A DNA stretch of 64,000 bases from assembly GCF_000308375.1 (NCBI RefSeq), contig NZ_BAFQ01000010.1, positions 1-64,000 of the forward strand, written 5' to 3'. The translations under genes and the position numbers were made by a program. Below are positions 19,929-28,500 of this stretch, in pieces (the first letter of the stretch is position 1; every line of letters begins with the position of its first letter). This DNA is from Nocardia aobensis NBRC 100429 (GTDB lineage: Bacteria; Actinomycetota; Actinomycetes; Mycobacteriales; Mycobacteriaceae). A model generated the notes under the pieces. It saw only the letters and a list, made by a program, of their open reading frames with translations. It searched no databases and was not told where the DNA came from.

Positions 19929-22109
19929 GTGACGACTAACGACAACTCCACTTCACCGCCTTGGTTGCAGGGGCAGGGAATGGGCGATACAGCTGCCGAC
20001 CAGGACAATCCGACCTCGCTGCCGTCGCAGGACGAATCCGACGCGGACACAACGGCATCCGACGGGACGGCGAACGTGACATCCGACGCCGAACCGAACG
20101 GCGCACCGGCCGACGAATCCGCGGAATTCGAACACGCGGCGTCCGGGATCATTCCGCCGGTGCCCGACGGTATCGAGCAGACCACGTTCGCACCCGGTCC
20201 GCAGTTCGGGCCCGACGGCTTCGCCCCGCCCGAGCAGGGGGGATTCGCACCGGGCCCGTTCGCGCCGCCGGGAGCGAACCCGTATCCGCCGAATCAGGGC
20301 TTCGCGCCGCCGGGCTTCCCGATGAACGACCATGGCGGTCCTTTCGCCCCGCCGGGAGATCCGAACGGATTCCCGCCGCCGTGGGCGGGCGGTCCCGGCC
20401 CGGATGGTTTCGCGCCCAATGGATTCCCCGGTGAGCAGGGCGGTTTCGCGCCGCCCGGCCACCCCGGCGAACCGGGCTTCGCACCGGCCGCATACCCCGG
20501 TGAGCAGGGTGGTTTCCCGCCTCCCGGAAATCCCGGTGAACAGGGTGGTTTCGCGCCGGGCGGATTCCCCGGCGAGCAGAACGGTTTCGCGCCCCCCGGT
20601 GAGCAGGGCGGTTTTCCGTCGCACGGAAACCCCGGTGACCCAGGTGGATTCGCGCCGCACGGCAATCCGGGTGACGCGGGTGGATTCGCGCCGCACGGCA
20701 ATCCGGGTGATCCGGGTGGTTTCGCCGCGCAGGGCAATCCCGGTGAGCAGGGCGGTTTCCGGCCCGGTGCCGGTGAGCCGGGACCGGGGTACGGCGAGGT
20801 CCGCCAGGAAACGCCGTACGGTGAAATCCGCCAGGAGATCGGCGCCGACGGCATGGTCCGCCGGGTCTTCGACGAGCGGCAGGCCCCGCCCGGTCCCGAG
20901 CAGCAGGGCGGGGACGCCGATGCGGGCGGACCGATCTTCAGCTGGGCGCCGCCGCCGCTGCCCTCGACTCCGCCGCAGCAGCCCCAGCAGTATCAACCGC
21001 AGCAGCAGGGCGGCTGGCAGGGCGGCCCCGGGCCGCAACAGCAACTGCCGCAGGCGTATCAGCAGCAGCCGCCGCAGTCGACGTTCCAGCCGCAGCACAT
21101 GACCCAGCCGGTGCAGCCGGGCAGTTCGGTCAACGACCTGAATCTGCTCAAGCGGGCGCGGCGTTCACCGCGCAGCGGCTGGCGCCGCGCCGTGCACAAG
21201 GTGACCGGTGGCGCCATCAATCCGGGCGAATCGTCGGCCGATGTGATCTACCGCGAACTGGTGGACCGGGTGAATCAGCCGGTGCGCGGCGACTACCGGA
21301 TCGCCATCCTGTCACTCAAGGGCGGCGTCGGAAAGACCACGACCACAGTCGGTTTGGGTTCGACCTTCGCCTCGCTGCGTGGTGACCGCGTCATCGCCAT
21401 CGACGCCAATCCCGACCTCGGGACCCTGGCCCACCGGGTGCCGCGCCAGACCCGCTCGACGGTCCGCAATCTGCTCGAGGATCAGCACATCGGCCGCTAC
21501 TCGGATGTGCGGGCCCACACCTCGCAGGCGCCGAGCCGGCTGGAAGTGCTTGCCAGCGAACAGGATCCGGCCGTTTCGGAGGCCTTCAGCGAGGCCGACT
21601 ACCGGCGCGCGATCGGCATCCTGCAGCAGTTCTACAACATCATTCTCACCGACTGCGGTACCGGCCTGATGCATTCGGCGATGGCCGGTGTGCTGGATAT
21701 GGCGAGTTCGCTGATCCTGGTCACCTCCCCGGCCATCGACGGCGCGCGCAGTGCCTCGGCGACGCTGGACTGGCTCGAGCACCACGGCTACAGCAAGCTG
21801 GTGGAGCGGACCGTGGTGGTGGTCAACGCCTCCCGCCGCGGCGCCTCGACCGTCGACCTGGATCAGCTGCGCAAGCTGTTCCTCGACCGCACCCGCGCGG
21901 TGCAGGTGGTGCCGTTCGACGATCATCTCGCCGAGGGCGCGGAGATCGATCTGGAACTGGTCGGCAAGCCGACCCGGCGGGCGCTGCTGGAATTGGCGGC
22001 CATGGTCGCCGACGATTTCGGATATCACGTCCCGCAGCCGCCGTTCCCGGGTCCGCAGACCCAGTATCCGGGTCCGCAGGGGCACTATCCGGGCCCGCAG
22101 GGCTACTGA
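19929..22109 (+). CDS. ParA/MinD-like ATPase with long Pro/Gly repeat N-terminus (EspI-like architecture)
   Basis: The 726-residue protein has two halves. Residues 1 to about 400 are disordered, acidic then Pro/Gly/Phe-rich, with about ten 12-residue repeats of the PGEQGGFAPPGN type and Gln-rich stretches. Residues from about 455 form a P-loop ATPase of the deviant Walker A class, KGGVGKTTTT (Lys464, Lys469), with IAIDANPDLG and ILTDCGTGL following. The tail has three YPGPQ repeats. Proline-rich proteins with this ATPase domain are known around ESX secretion loci (EspI and relatives), but no ESX gene is nearby. GTG at 19929 was chosen for GGGGGAAAC before it. Confidence 0.75.
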   Translation: MTTNDNSTSPPWLQGQGMGDTAADQDNPTSLPSQDESDADTTASDGTANVTSDAEPNGAPADESAEFEHAASGIIPPVPDGIEQTTFAPGPQFGPDGFAPPEQGGFAPGPFAPPGANPYPPNQGFAPPGFPMNDHGGPFAPPGDPNGFPPPWAGGPGPDGFAPNGFPGEQGGFAPPGHPGEPGFAPAAYPGEQGGFPPPGNPGEQGGFAPGGFPGEQNGFAPPGEQGGFPSHGNPGDPGGFAPHGNPGDAGGFAPHGNPGDPGGFAAQGNPGEQGGFRPGAGEPGPGYGEVRQETPYGEIRQEIGADGMVRRVFDERQAPPGPEQQGGDADAGGPIFSWAPPPLPSTPPQQPQQYQPQQQGGWQGGPGPQQQLPQAYQQQPPQSTFQPQHMTQPVQPGSSVNDLNLLKRARRSPRSGWRRAVHKVTGGAINPGESSADVIYRELVDRVNQPVRGDYRIAILSLKGGVGKTTTTVGLGSTFASLRGDRVIAIDANPDLGTLAHRVPRQTRSTVRNLLEDQHIGRYSDVRAHTSQAPSRLEVLASEQDPAVSEAFSEADYRRAIGILQQFYNIILTDCGTGLMHSAMAGVLDMASSLILVTSPAIDGARSASATLDWLEHHGYSKLVERTVVVVNASRRGASTVDLDQLRKLFLDRTRAVQVVPFDDHLAEGAEIDLELVGKPTRRALLELAAMVADDFGYHVPQPPFPGPQTQYPGPQGHYPGPQGY
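20427..20771 (+). repeat. In-frame 36-bp tandem repeats encoding PGEQGGFAP-type units
   Basis: About ten consecutive coding units of roughly 36 bp, each CCC-GGT-GAN-CAG/CCG-GGN-GGN-TTC-GCG-CCG-like, inside the ParA-like gene. Successive copies include PGEQGGFAPPGH, PGEQGGFPPPGN, PGDPGGFAPHGN and PGDAGGFAPHGN. The two HGN copies at about 20640-20710 are nearly identical in DNA, which points to recent duplication. The copy number probably varies between strains. Confidence 0.75.
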
Positions 22110-22238
22110 TTCGCGCCGGGCACCGGTTTTGCGAGGATTTCTCCCCGCCGAATCGCTGCCCGGCCGAATTGTCACCCCGATCGAGACAGAGCCCGGCCGC
22201 ACCGCATACAGTTACCCGCGGTGTGGAGGTCCCGATAG

Positions 22239-23993
22239 ATGGCAGAGAAATACGGGGCCGTCTCGCGAAGGACGGTACTTCGCGGGGCGGCCGGCGCGGG
22301 TGTGATAACCGCGGGCGCCATGATGCGCCCGATTCGTGCGAATGCCGATCCCGGTCGGCGGGTCGCGATTTTCGGTGGCGGCGTCGCCGGACTGACCGCG
22401 GCGCACGAATTGGCCGAACGCGGATTCGACGTCACGGTCTACGAACGCCGGGCGCTGGGCGGTAAGGCGCGCAGCATTCCGGTGCCGGACAGTGGTCGCG
22501 GCGGCCGTGCCGATCTGCCGGGCGAGCACGGTTTCCGATTCTTCCCCGGTTTCTATCACCACCTTCCCGACACCATGCGGCGAATTCCGTTCGCGGGTAA
22601 TGCCAACGGTGTCTGGGACAATCTGGTCCCGGCCGCCGAGGCGCGATTCTCCCGCGCCGGCGCCGACGACACCATCGTGCCGATGGGTCGCGCCGGAAAA
22701 CCGTGGGCCACCCCCGACGATTTCCGTCAGACCGTCGCCTCGGTGATCTCCACCTCGATGAAGATGCCGATGACCGATGCGGCGTATTTCGCCAATCGGC
22801 TCCTGGTTTTCAACACCAGTTGCGACGATCGCCGTTTCGGCGAGTGGGAGAAACTCGCCTGGCGCGATTTCGTGGGCGCCCGCGGTCGCTCACAGGAATT
22901 CCGCATGCTGATGTCGCGCACCCTCACCACACTGCTGGTCGCGGCGAAGGACGATCACGCCAGTACCCGGACCATCGGTTCCATGGGCGAGCAGTTCCTG
23001 GGCAATCCGCTGGAGACCGGTAACGACGGACCGCTGGACCGGCTGCTGAACGGCCCGACCAACGAGGCCTGGATCGACCCGTGGGTGGCCCATCTGCGCG
23101 GCCTGGGGGTGCGTTTCGACACCGCCGAACTGCGCGGGCTCGACGTGCGCGATCGGCGCATCTCGGGCGCCCGGGTGGCCGTCGGCGGCGGCGAGCGGGC
23201 GGTCGACGCCGACTACTTCGTGCTGGCGGTGCCGGTCGAGGTCGCGCGCACACTGTGGACGCCGGAAATCCTCGCCGTGCAGCCGGAATTGGCGGCCATG
23301 GACGGCCTGGTGGTGAACTGGATGAGCGGAATGCAGTTCTATCTGCGCCGTCCCACCCAGATCGCGCGCGGCCATACCGCCTATGTCGACTCCCCGTGGT
23401 CGCTCACCTCCATCGCGCAGAATCAGTTCTGGTCGCGCACAAGGCTTTCCGAATCCGGGGACGGTTCGGTGCGGGATTGCCTGTCGGTCGACATCTCGGA
23501 CTGGAATACACCGGGCATCCTGTACGGCAAGCCGGCGATCGAGTGCACCCACGACGAAATCGCCCGCGAGGTCTGGGCGCAGTTGCAGCGGCATCTGGAA
23601 GGACGTGCGGCGCTGGATGATTCGGATCTGGTGTCGTGGTTCCTGGATACCGGCGTGAGCTGGGACGCCGCGCAGAACCGCAACACCAACGCCGATCCGC
23701 TGCTGATCAACACCGCCGGTTCGTGGGCGGCGCGCCCGAATGCGCACGGTGGTCTGGAAAACCTGTTCCTCGCAGGCGATTACGTCCGCACGAACATCGA
23801 TCTCGCGACGATGGAAGGTGCCTGCGAGGCTGCTCGCACCGCGGTGAACGCGCTGCTGGACGTCGCCGGGTCGAATGCCGCCCGCTGCCGGCTGTTCCAG
23901 CTGTACCGGGCGCCGCAGCTGGAGCCGCTGCGCCAGGCCGACAGTGCGCGCTACGCGGCCGGACAGCCGAATATGTTCGACGTCCCGATGTAG
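22239..23993 (+). CDS. Tat-exported FAD-dependent amine-oxidase/phytoene-desaturase-like oxidoreductase
   Basis: The 584-residue protein starts with a twin-arginine signal (SRRTVLRGAAGAGVITAGAMM, Arg10-Arg11). The dinucleotide-binding motif follows (VAIFGGGVAGLTAAHELAERG) with the NADP/FAD-type continuation ERRALGGKARS. The segment GEHGFRFFPGFYHHLPDTM is typical of carotenoid desaturases and hydroxysqualene dehydroxylase relatives. A C-terminal FAD motif NLFLAGDYVRTNIDLATMEGA completes the fold. The substrate is unknown; a lipid or isoprenoid outside the cytoplasm is likely. GGAGG precedes the ATG by ten bases. It appears to be a single-gene unit. Confidence 0.8.
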   Translation: MAEKYGAVSRRTVLRGAAGAGVITAGAMMRPIRANADPGRRVAIFGGGVAGLTAAHELAERGFDVTVYERRALGGKARSIPVPDSGRGGRADLPGEHGFRFFPGFYHHLPDTMRRIPFAGNANGVWDNLVPAAEARFSRAGADDTIVPMGRAGKPWATPDDFRQTVASVISTSMKMPMTDAAYFANRLLVFNTSCDDRRFGEWEKLAWRDFVGARGRSQEFRMLMSRTLTTLLVAAKDDHASTRTIGSMGEQFLGNPLETGNDGPLDRLLNGPTNEAWIDPWVAHLRGLGVRFDTAELRGLDVRDRRISGARVAVGGGERAVDADYFVLAVPVEVARTLWTPEILAVQPELAAMDGLVVNWMSGMQFYLRRPTQIARGHTAYVDSPWSLTSIAQNQFWSRTRLSESGDGSVRDCLSVDISDWNTPGILYGKPAIECTHDEIAREVWAQLQRHLEGRAALDDSDLVSWFLDTGVSWDAAQNRNTNADPLLINTAGSWAARPNAHGGLENLFLAGDYVRTNIDLATMEGACEAARTAVNALLDVAGSNAARCRLFQLYRAPQLEPLRQADSARYAAGQPNMFDVPM

Positions 23994-24029
23994 GTGGCGC
24001 GCGGCGGATCTCGCGCGTTCAATGGGGTG

Positions 24030-24647
24030 ATGAGCGAGATCACCAGCGCCGCCGAACTTCGGGAACTGCTCGGTGAGCCGGCGCCGCGCGCCGCGACGAA
24101 GGAGCGGACGCGCCTGCATCCGCTCGATCGGGAGTGGATCGCGACCGCGCCGTTCGCCATCCTCGCGACCAGCGACGCCGACGGGCGTTGCGATGCCTCC
24201 CCGAAGGGCGATCCGGCCGGCTTCGTGCACGTGATCGACGACCGGACGCTGGCCGTCCCGGAGCGGCCGGGCAACCGCCGGGGCGACGGATACTTCAACA
24301 TCCTGTCCAATCCGCACGTCGGTGTGCTCTTCCTCATCCCCGGACGCAACGAGACGCTGCGGATCAACGGCCGGGCGCGGCTGCTGCGCGACGCACCCTA
24401 CTTCGACGACATGGTGGTCAAGGGGCACCGGCCGATCCTCGCCATCGAGGTGGCGATCGAGCAGATCTTCTACCACTGCGCCAAGGCGTTGCTGCGCAGC
24501 GAGCTGTGGCGGCCCGAACGCTGGCCGGAGGATCCGTTGCCCGGCCACGCGGTCCTGGTGAAGGAGGTACAGCGCAACACCACCGAATCGCTGGAAGAGC
24601 TGCGGGACTACTACGCACCGGAGAACTACCGGCGCATGCTCTACTGA
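24030..24647 (+). CDS. Pyridoxamine 5'-phosphate oxidase-family FMN-binding protein (DR_2398/MSMEG_1061 type)
   Basis: The 205-residue protein has a split-barrel flavin-binding fold. Recognisable parts are WIATAPFAILATSDADGRCDASPKGDPAGFV, then LAVPERPGNRRGDGYFNIL and HVGVLFLIPGRNETLRINGRARL, which contact FMN in this family. The C-terminus carries a short Cys-containing helix (IFYHCAKALLRSELW) that is characteristic of the probable FMN-dependent subfamily. The function is unknown. ATG at 24030 was chosen; GTG one codon upstream is possible. The gene is 36 bases after the Tat oxidoreductase and may share its transcript. Confidence 0.78.
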   Translation: MSEITSAAELRELLGEPAPRAATKERTRLHPLDREWIATAPFAILATSDADGRCDASPKGDPAGFVHVIDDRTLAVPERPGNRRGDGYFNILSNPHVGVLFLIPGRNETLRINGRARLLRDAPYFDDMVVKGHRPILAIEVAIEQIFYHCAKALLRSELWRPERWPEDPLPGHAVLVKEVQRNTTESLEELRDYYAPENYRRMLY

Positions 24648-24721
24648 CCGCCTCCCGCTCCCGGTCGCAGATCACATCGGCCGGTCGCACACGGGTGTCC
24701 GTCCACCAATACACTCGCGTG

Positions 24722-25957
24722 GTGGCAGACATCTCGGTGCGCGGACGGCTGGCGCTGCGGGCGGCGGCAGCGGCGTCGTGGGCCTCGCAGAAGGCCGGAC
24801 GCGGTAAGGGGTCGATGATCGGCGGGCTGATCGCCCTGCAGATCGCCCCGGACATCATGACCCAGCTGGGCCGCGATCGGCGGACGGTGCTGGTCACCGG
24901 CACCAACGGCAAGTCGACGACGACCCGGATGACCGCGGCCGCGCTGGCCGAACTGGGCCGCGTCGTCACCCAGGCCGACGGGGCCAATATGGATGCCGGA
25001 ATCGTCGCCGCGCTCAGTGTGGACCGCGCGGCGCCGCTGGCCGCCATCGAGGTCGACGAACTGCATCTGCCGCACGTGGCCGATGCGCTGAACCCGGCCG
25101 CGGTGGTGCTGCTGAATCTGAGCCGCGATCAGCTCGACCGGGTCGGCGAGATCAACATGATCGAGCGCAAACTGCGCGAGGGTATGGCCCGCCATCCCGA
25201 CACCGTGCTGATCGCCAACTGTGACGACGTGCTGATCACCTCGATCGCCTACGACCATCCCAATGTGGTGTGGGTGTCGGCGGGCAGCGGCTGGGCGGTC
25301 GACGCCACCAGCTGCCCTCGCAGCGGCGAGCCGATCGTCTGGGAGGGCAACCACTGGCGCAGCACCGGTGCCGACTTCCATCGGCCCGATCCGCAGTGGT
25401 GGGTCGACGCGGAGTATCTGTGCGGGCCCGACGGGCTGAAACTGCCTTTGCACCTTGCACTTCCGGGGCGCGCCAATCGCGGTAACGCCGCACAGGCGGT
25501 GGCCGCGGCGGTCGCGCTGGGCGGCCGTGCGGAAACCGCGGCGCAGGCCGCCGGAACCGTTCGCGAGATCGCGGGGCGCTACCGCACCGTCCAGGTGGGT
25601 GAGCACTCCGCGCGCCTGCTGCTGGCCAAGAATCCGGCCGGGTGGCAGGAGGCGCTGTCCATGATCGACCCCGACGCCACGGGTTTGGTGATCGCGGTCA
25701 ACGGCCAGGTGCCCGACGGCGAGGATCTGTCCTGGCTGTGGGATGTGCGCTTCGAGCACTTCGAAGGCACTCAGGTGGTCGCGGCAGGCGAGCGCGCCAC
25801 CGACCTGGGCGTGCGGCTGACCTACGCCGGTGTCGAGCACACGACCGTGCCGAATCCGTTGCGCGCCATCGCTTCCTGTCCGCCCGGGCGGGTCGAGGTG
25901 CTCGCCAACTACACCGCCTTCCGGGATTTGAATCGCGATCTGGACGGAAACCACTGA
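24722..25957 (+). CDS. murT: Lipid II isoglutaminyl synthase subunit MurT
   Basis: MurT is the Mur-ligase-like, ATP-using half of the MurT/GatD complex that amidates D-Glu of lipid II to D-isoGln. The 411-residue product has the central-domain P-loop VTGTNGKSTTTRM and the later Mur-ligase segments NLSRDQLDRVGEI and LPGRANRGNAAQAVAAAVALG. The GTG start at 24722 gives MADISVRGRLALRAAAAASW; GTG three bases upstream is equivalent. The stop overlaps the gatD start by one base (TGATG). The usual four-Cys zinc ribbon is degenerate here: only CPRSG and LCGPDG remain. Confidence 0.92.
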   Translation: MADISVRGRLALRAAAAASWASQKAGRGKGSMIGGLIALQIAPDIMTQLGRDRRTVLVTGTNGKSTTTRMTAAALAELGRVVTQADGANMDAGIVAALSVDRAAPLAAIEVDELHLPHVADALNPAAVVLLNLSRDQLDRVGEINMIERKLREGMARHPDTVLIANCDDVLITSIAYDHPNVVWVSAGSGWAVDATSCPRSGEPIVWEGNHWRSTGADFHRPDPQWWVDAEYLCGPDGLKLPLHLALPGRANRGNAAQAVAAAVALGGRAETAAQAAGTVREIAGRYRTVQVGEHSARLLLAKNPAGWQEALSMIDPDATGLVIAVNGQVPDGEDLSWLWDVRFEHFEGTQVVAAGERATDLGVRLTYAGVEHTTVPNPLRAIASCPPGRVEVLANYTAFRDLNRDLDGNH

Positions 25958-26667
25958 TGGCTGAATCGACGGTACGCATCGGGCTGGTGCTGCCCGATGT
26001 GATGGGCACCTACGGTGACGGCGGCAACGCGCTGGTGCTGCGGCAGCGGCTGCGTATGCGCGGTATCGATGCCGAGATCGTGGAGATCACGCTCGCGGAC
26101 CCGGTGCCGGAGACGCTGGACATCTACACCCTCGGCGGCGCCGAGGACTCCGCGCAGCGCTTGGCGACCAGGCATCTGCAGCGTTATCCGGGTCTGCAGC
26201 GTGCGGCCGCGAAAGGTGTTCCGGTACTTGCCATCTGCGCCGCGATCCAGGTGCTGGGCAGCTGGTACGAAACCTCGGCGGGGGAGCGCGTGGACGGTGT
26301 CGGCCTGTTCGACGTGACTACCGCGCCGCAGCGGGTCCGGTCCATCGGCGAGGTCGCCACCACACCGCTGCTCGCCGGCCTGTCCCAGCCGCTGACCGGC
26401 TTCGAGAATCACCGGGGCGGAACGACTCTCGGTGCGGACGCGACCGGACTGGGCCGGGTCACCAAGGGCGTCGGCAACGGTGTGGGCGACGGCCTCGAGG
26501 GTGTGGTGCAGGGCTCGGTGCTCGGCACCTACATGCACGGCCCGGCACTTGCCCGCAACCCCGAACTGGCCGACCACCTGCTCACGCGGGCCCTCGGCGG
26601 TCGCGAACTGGAACCGCTCGATCTGCCCGAGGTCGAGCGGCTGCGTCGCGAACGTCTGCGCGCCTGA
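25957..26667 (+). CDS. gatD: Lipid II isoglutaminyl synthase glutaminase subunit GatD
   Basis: GatD is a class I glutamine amidotransferase that supplies ammonia to MurT. The 236-residue protein has the nucleophile Cys94 in VLAICAAIQVLGSWY and the catalytic His194 in GTYMHGPALARNP. The N-terminus VLPDVMGTYGDGGNALVL is the family signature. It overlaps murT by one base, which is typical of the pair and consistent with a 1:1 complex at the inner face of the membrane. The murT-gatD order near recR and leuA agrees with the mycobacterial arrangement. Confidence 0.94.
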   Translation: MAESTVRIGLVLPDVMGTYGDGGNALVLRQRLRMRGIDAEIVEITLADPVPETLDIYTLGGAEDSAQRLATRHLQRYPGLQRAAAKGVPVLAICAAIQVLGSWYETSAGERVDGVGLFDVTTAPQRVRSIGEVATTPLLAGLSQPLTGFENHRGGTTLGADATGLGRVTKGVGNGVGDGLEGVVQGSVLGTYMHGPALARNPELADHLLTRALGGRELEPLDLPEVERLRRERLRA

Positions 26668-26793
26668 GTCCCTCTACTACGTGATATAGCGATCGCGCAT
26701 GTAACAGCGCGGTCGCCGGCGCCGATCCTGTTGAGAGATAGGAAGTTCGGCGGTAATCTCGCGCGCGGCCATGCGTGATGAGGGAGGTGGCCG

Positions 26794-28410
26794 GTGCGGA
26801 GACGTGCCTTTTTACAGGCGGCCGGTGCTGCGGTTTTGCTGGGTGCCACGGGCGCGTTGCGCGAGACCGGAACAGCCACCGCCGATCCGGCGTGGGACGG
26901 GATGTTCCGCAACTGGGTGTCGGAGATCTTCGTGCCGCTCGCGGATCCGCCGGAGCATACCGAGGCGATCGTGATCGGATCCGGCTTCGGCGCCGCGGTC
27001 GCGGCACTGCGACTGGCCGAGGCGGGTATCGCCAATACCGTGCTGGAGCGCGGGTCGCGCTGGCCGAACGATCCCTGGCGAGAGATCTTCACCGGCGACG
27101 ATCTGCCCGACGGCCGCGGATTCTGGCATCGCACCAGCTTCACCGGCATCACCAAGGTCGCCATGCATTTCGCCGATTTCGGCGGTGTCCTCGATGTCAC
27201 CGAATTCGACGGGATCGATGTGTGGCGGGCCGCGGCCGTGGGTGGCGGATCGGTGATCTTCTCCGGATGCATGATCGCTCCGGAGCGCCGGCACTTCGAC
27301 GAGATCTTCGGTGGCACAGTCGATTACACCGAATTGGAGCGCACCTACTATCCGCGCGTGCGGCAGATGCTCCGCCTGTCGGTCATGCCGGCCGACATCT
27401 ACAATTCGCCGCCGTTCGCCCATTCCCGGATGTGGGACGATCAGGTGCGCGCGGCCGGATACGAGCCGGTGCCCAACGAGTCCATCTTCAAATGGGATAC
27501 GGTGCGCGCCGAATTGGCCGGTGCCACGCGCGCGTCGGCCACCGCGGCCCGCAGCAATCTCGGCAACTCGAACGGCGCGAAGTTCGACCTCAACCAGAAC
27601 TATCTGAAGTACGCGCATGCCACGGGCCGCTCGTCGGTGTTTCCGGGACATCGGGTGGACAACATCGGCCGCGACGGTGACCGCTACGTCCTCCAGGTCT
27701 CGAAAATCGACCCGACCGGCAAGGTCCTGGGCATCCGCACTCTGACCTGCGACAAGCTGTTCCTCGGCGCCGGATCCATCGGCACCACCGAACTGCTGGT
27801 TCGCGCCCGCGCCACCGGCACGCTGCCCAACCTCGACGAACATGTCGGCGACGGCTGGGGCACCAACGGCGACGTCGCGCTGGCCCGCGGTGAGAGCCGG
27901 CTCTCGGGGCTGGGGCAGGGCGTGCCGAGCGCCAGCCGGATCTTCGACGAATCCGGCATGCCGTTGACCCTGGAGAGCTGGTACATCCCCGGAATTCCGG
28001 TGGAGACCGGCGCCTTGGCCTCACTCGGGCTGGTGATCGATCCGACCCGGACGCGCATCACCTACGACGCCGCGCGCAATGCCCCCGCCCTGAGTTGGCC
28101 GCGTGCGGCTCAGGATCGGATCGTGGCCGCCTGCCGCGCGGTCGACCAGCGCATCGCCGAACGGTCGGGCGCGCTGTTCGACTATCAGGTGCTCGGCTAC
28201 GACGCCAATGCTCCGTTCACCGCCCACCCCCTGGGCGGTGCGGTGCTGGGCCGGGCCACCGACAACTACGGCCGGGTCAACGGCTACCCGGGGCTCTACG
28301 TGGTCGACGGCGCGGCGATCCCGGGCAGCACGGGCGCGGCCAATCCGTCGCTGACGATCACCGCGCTGGCCGAACGCAACGTCGAGGCGATCATCCGCGC
28401 CGGGCGCTGA
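26794..28410 (+). CDS. Secreted cholesterol oxidase (GMC family, non-covalent FAD type)
   Basis: The 538-residue protein should oxidise cholesterol and related 3-beta-hydroxysteroids to 3-keto-4-ene products with release of hydrogen peroxide. It has a Tat-like signal MRRRAFLQAAGAAVLLGATG. The FAD motif is AIVIGSGFGAAVAALRLAEAG, followed by VGGGSVIFSGCM. The catalytic His478 is in TAHPLGGAVLG and Asn517 in AANPSLTI; their spacing of 39 agrees closely with Streptomyces and Brevibacterium ChoA. GTG at 26794 has AGGGAGG seven bases before it. It is a single-gene unit followed by a terminator. No KstR box was seen in its upstream region. Confidence 0.88.
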   Translation: MRRRAFLQAAGAAVLLGATGALRETGTATADPAWDGMFRNWVSEIFVPLADPPEHTEAIVIGSGFGAAVAALRLAEAGIANTVLERGSRWPNDPWREIFTGDDLPDGRGFWHRTSFTGITKVAMHFADFGGVLDVTEFDGIDVWRAAAVGGGSVIFSGCMIAPERRHFDEIFGGTVDYTELERTYYPRVRQMLRLSVMPADIYNSPPFAHSRMWDDQVRAAGYEPVPNESIFKWDTVRAELAGATRASATAARSNLGNSNGAKFDLNQNYLKYAHATGRSSVFPGHRVDNIGRDGDRYVLQVSKIDPTGKVLGIRTLTCDKLFLGAGSIGTTELLVRARATGTLPNLDEHVGDGWGTNGDVALARGESRLSGLGQGVPSASRIFDESGMPLTLESWYIPGIPVETGALASLGLVIDPTRTRITYDAARNAPALSWPRAAQDRIVAACRAVDQRIAERSGALFDYQVLGYDANAPFTAHPLGGAVLGRATDNYGRVNGYPGLYVVDGAAIPGSTGAANPSLTITALAERNVEAIIRAGR

Positions 28411-28415
28411 TTCCC

Positions 28416-28438
28416 GCCGCCCCGGGCTTCGGGGCGGC
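28416..28438 (+). terminator. Terminator after cholesterol oxidase gene
   Basis: GCCGCCCC (28416-28423) pairs with GGGGCGGC (28431-28438) across a GGGCTTC loop, followed by TT, six bases after the stop. Confidence 0.65.
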
Positions 28439-28500
28439 TTCCCGGCGCCGCCGATGCCGCTACTCTCGGCAGGTACCCGTTCGATGTGGAAGGGACCGTT

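Noticed and set aside
20427..20771. Regular repeats that could suggest a CRISPR array
   Set aside because: Units are contiguous, in frame and encode a Pro/Gly repeat; there are no unique spacers and no cas genes.
26668..26793. KstR box upstream of the cholesterol oxidase gene
   Set aside because: No sequence fitting TnnAACnnGTTnnA was found in this interval, so no steroid control is claimed for that gene.
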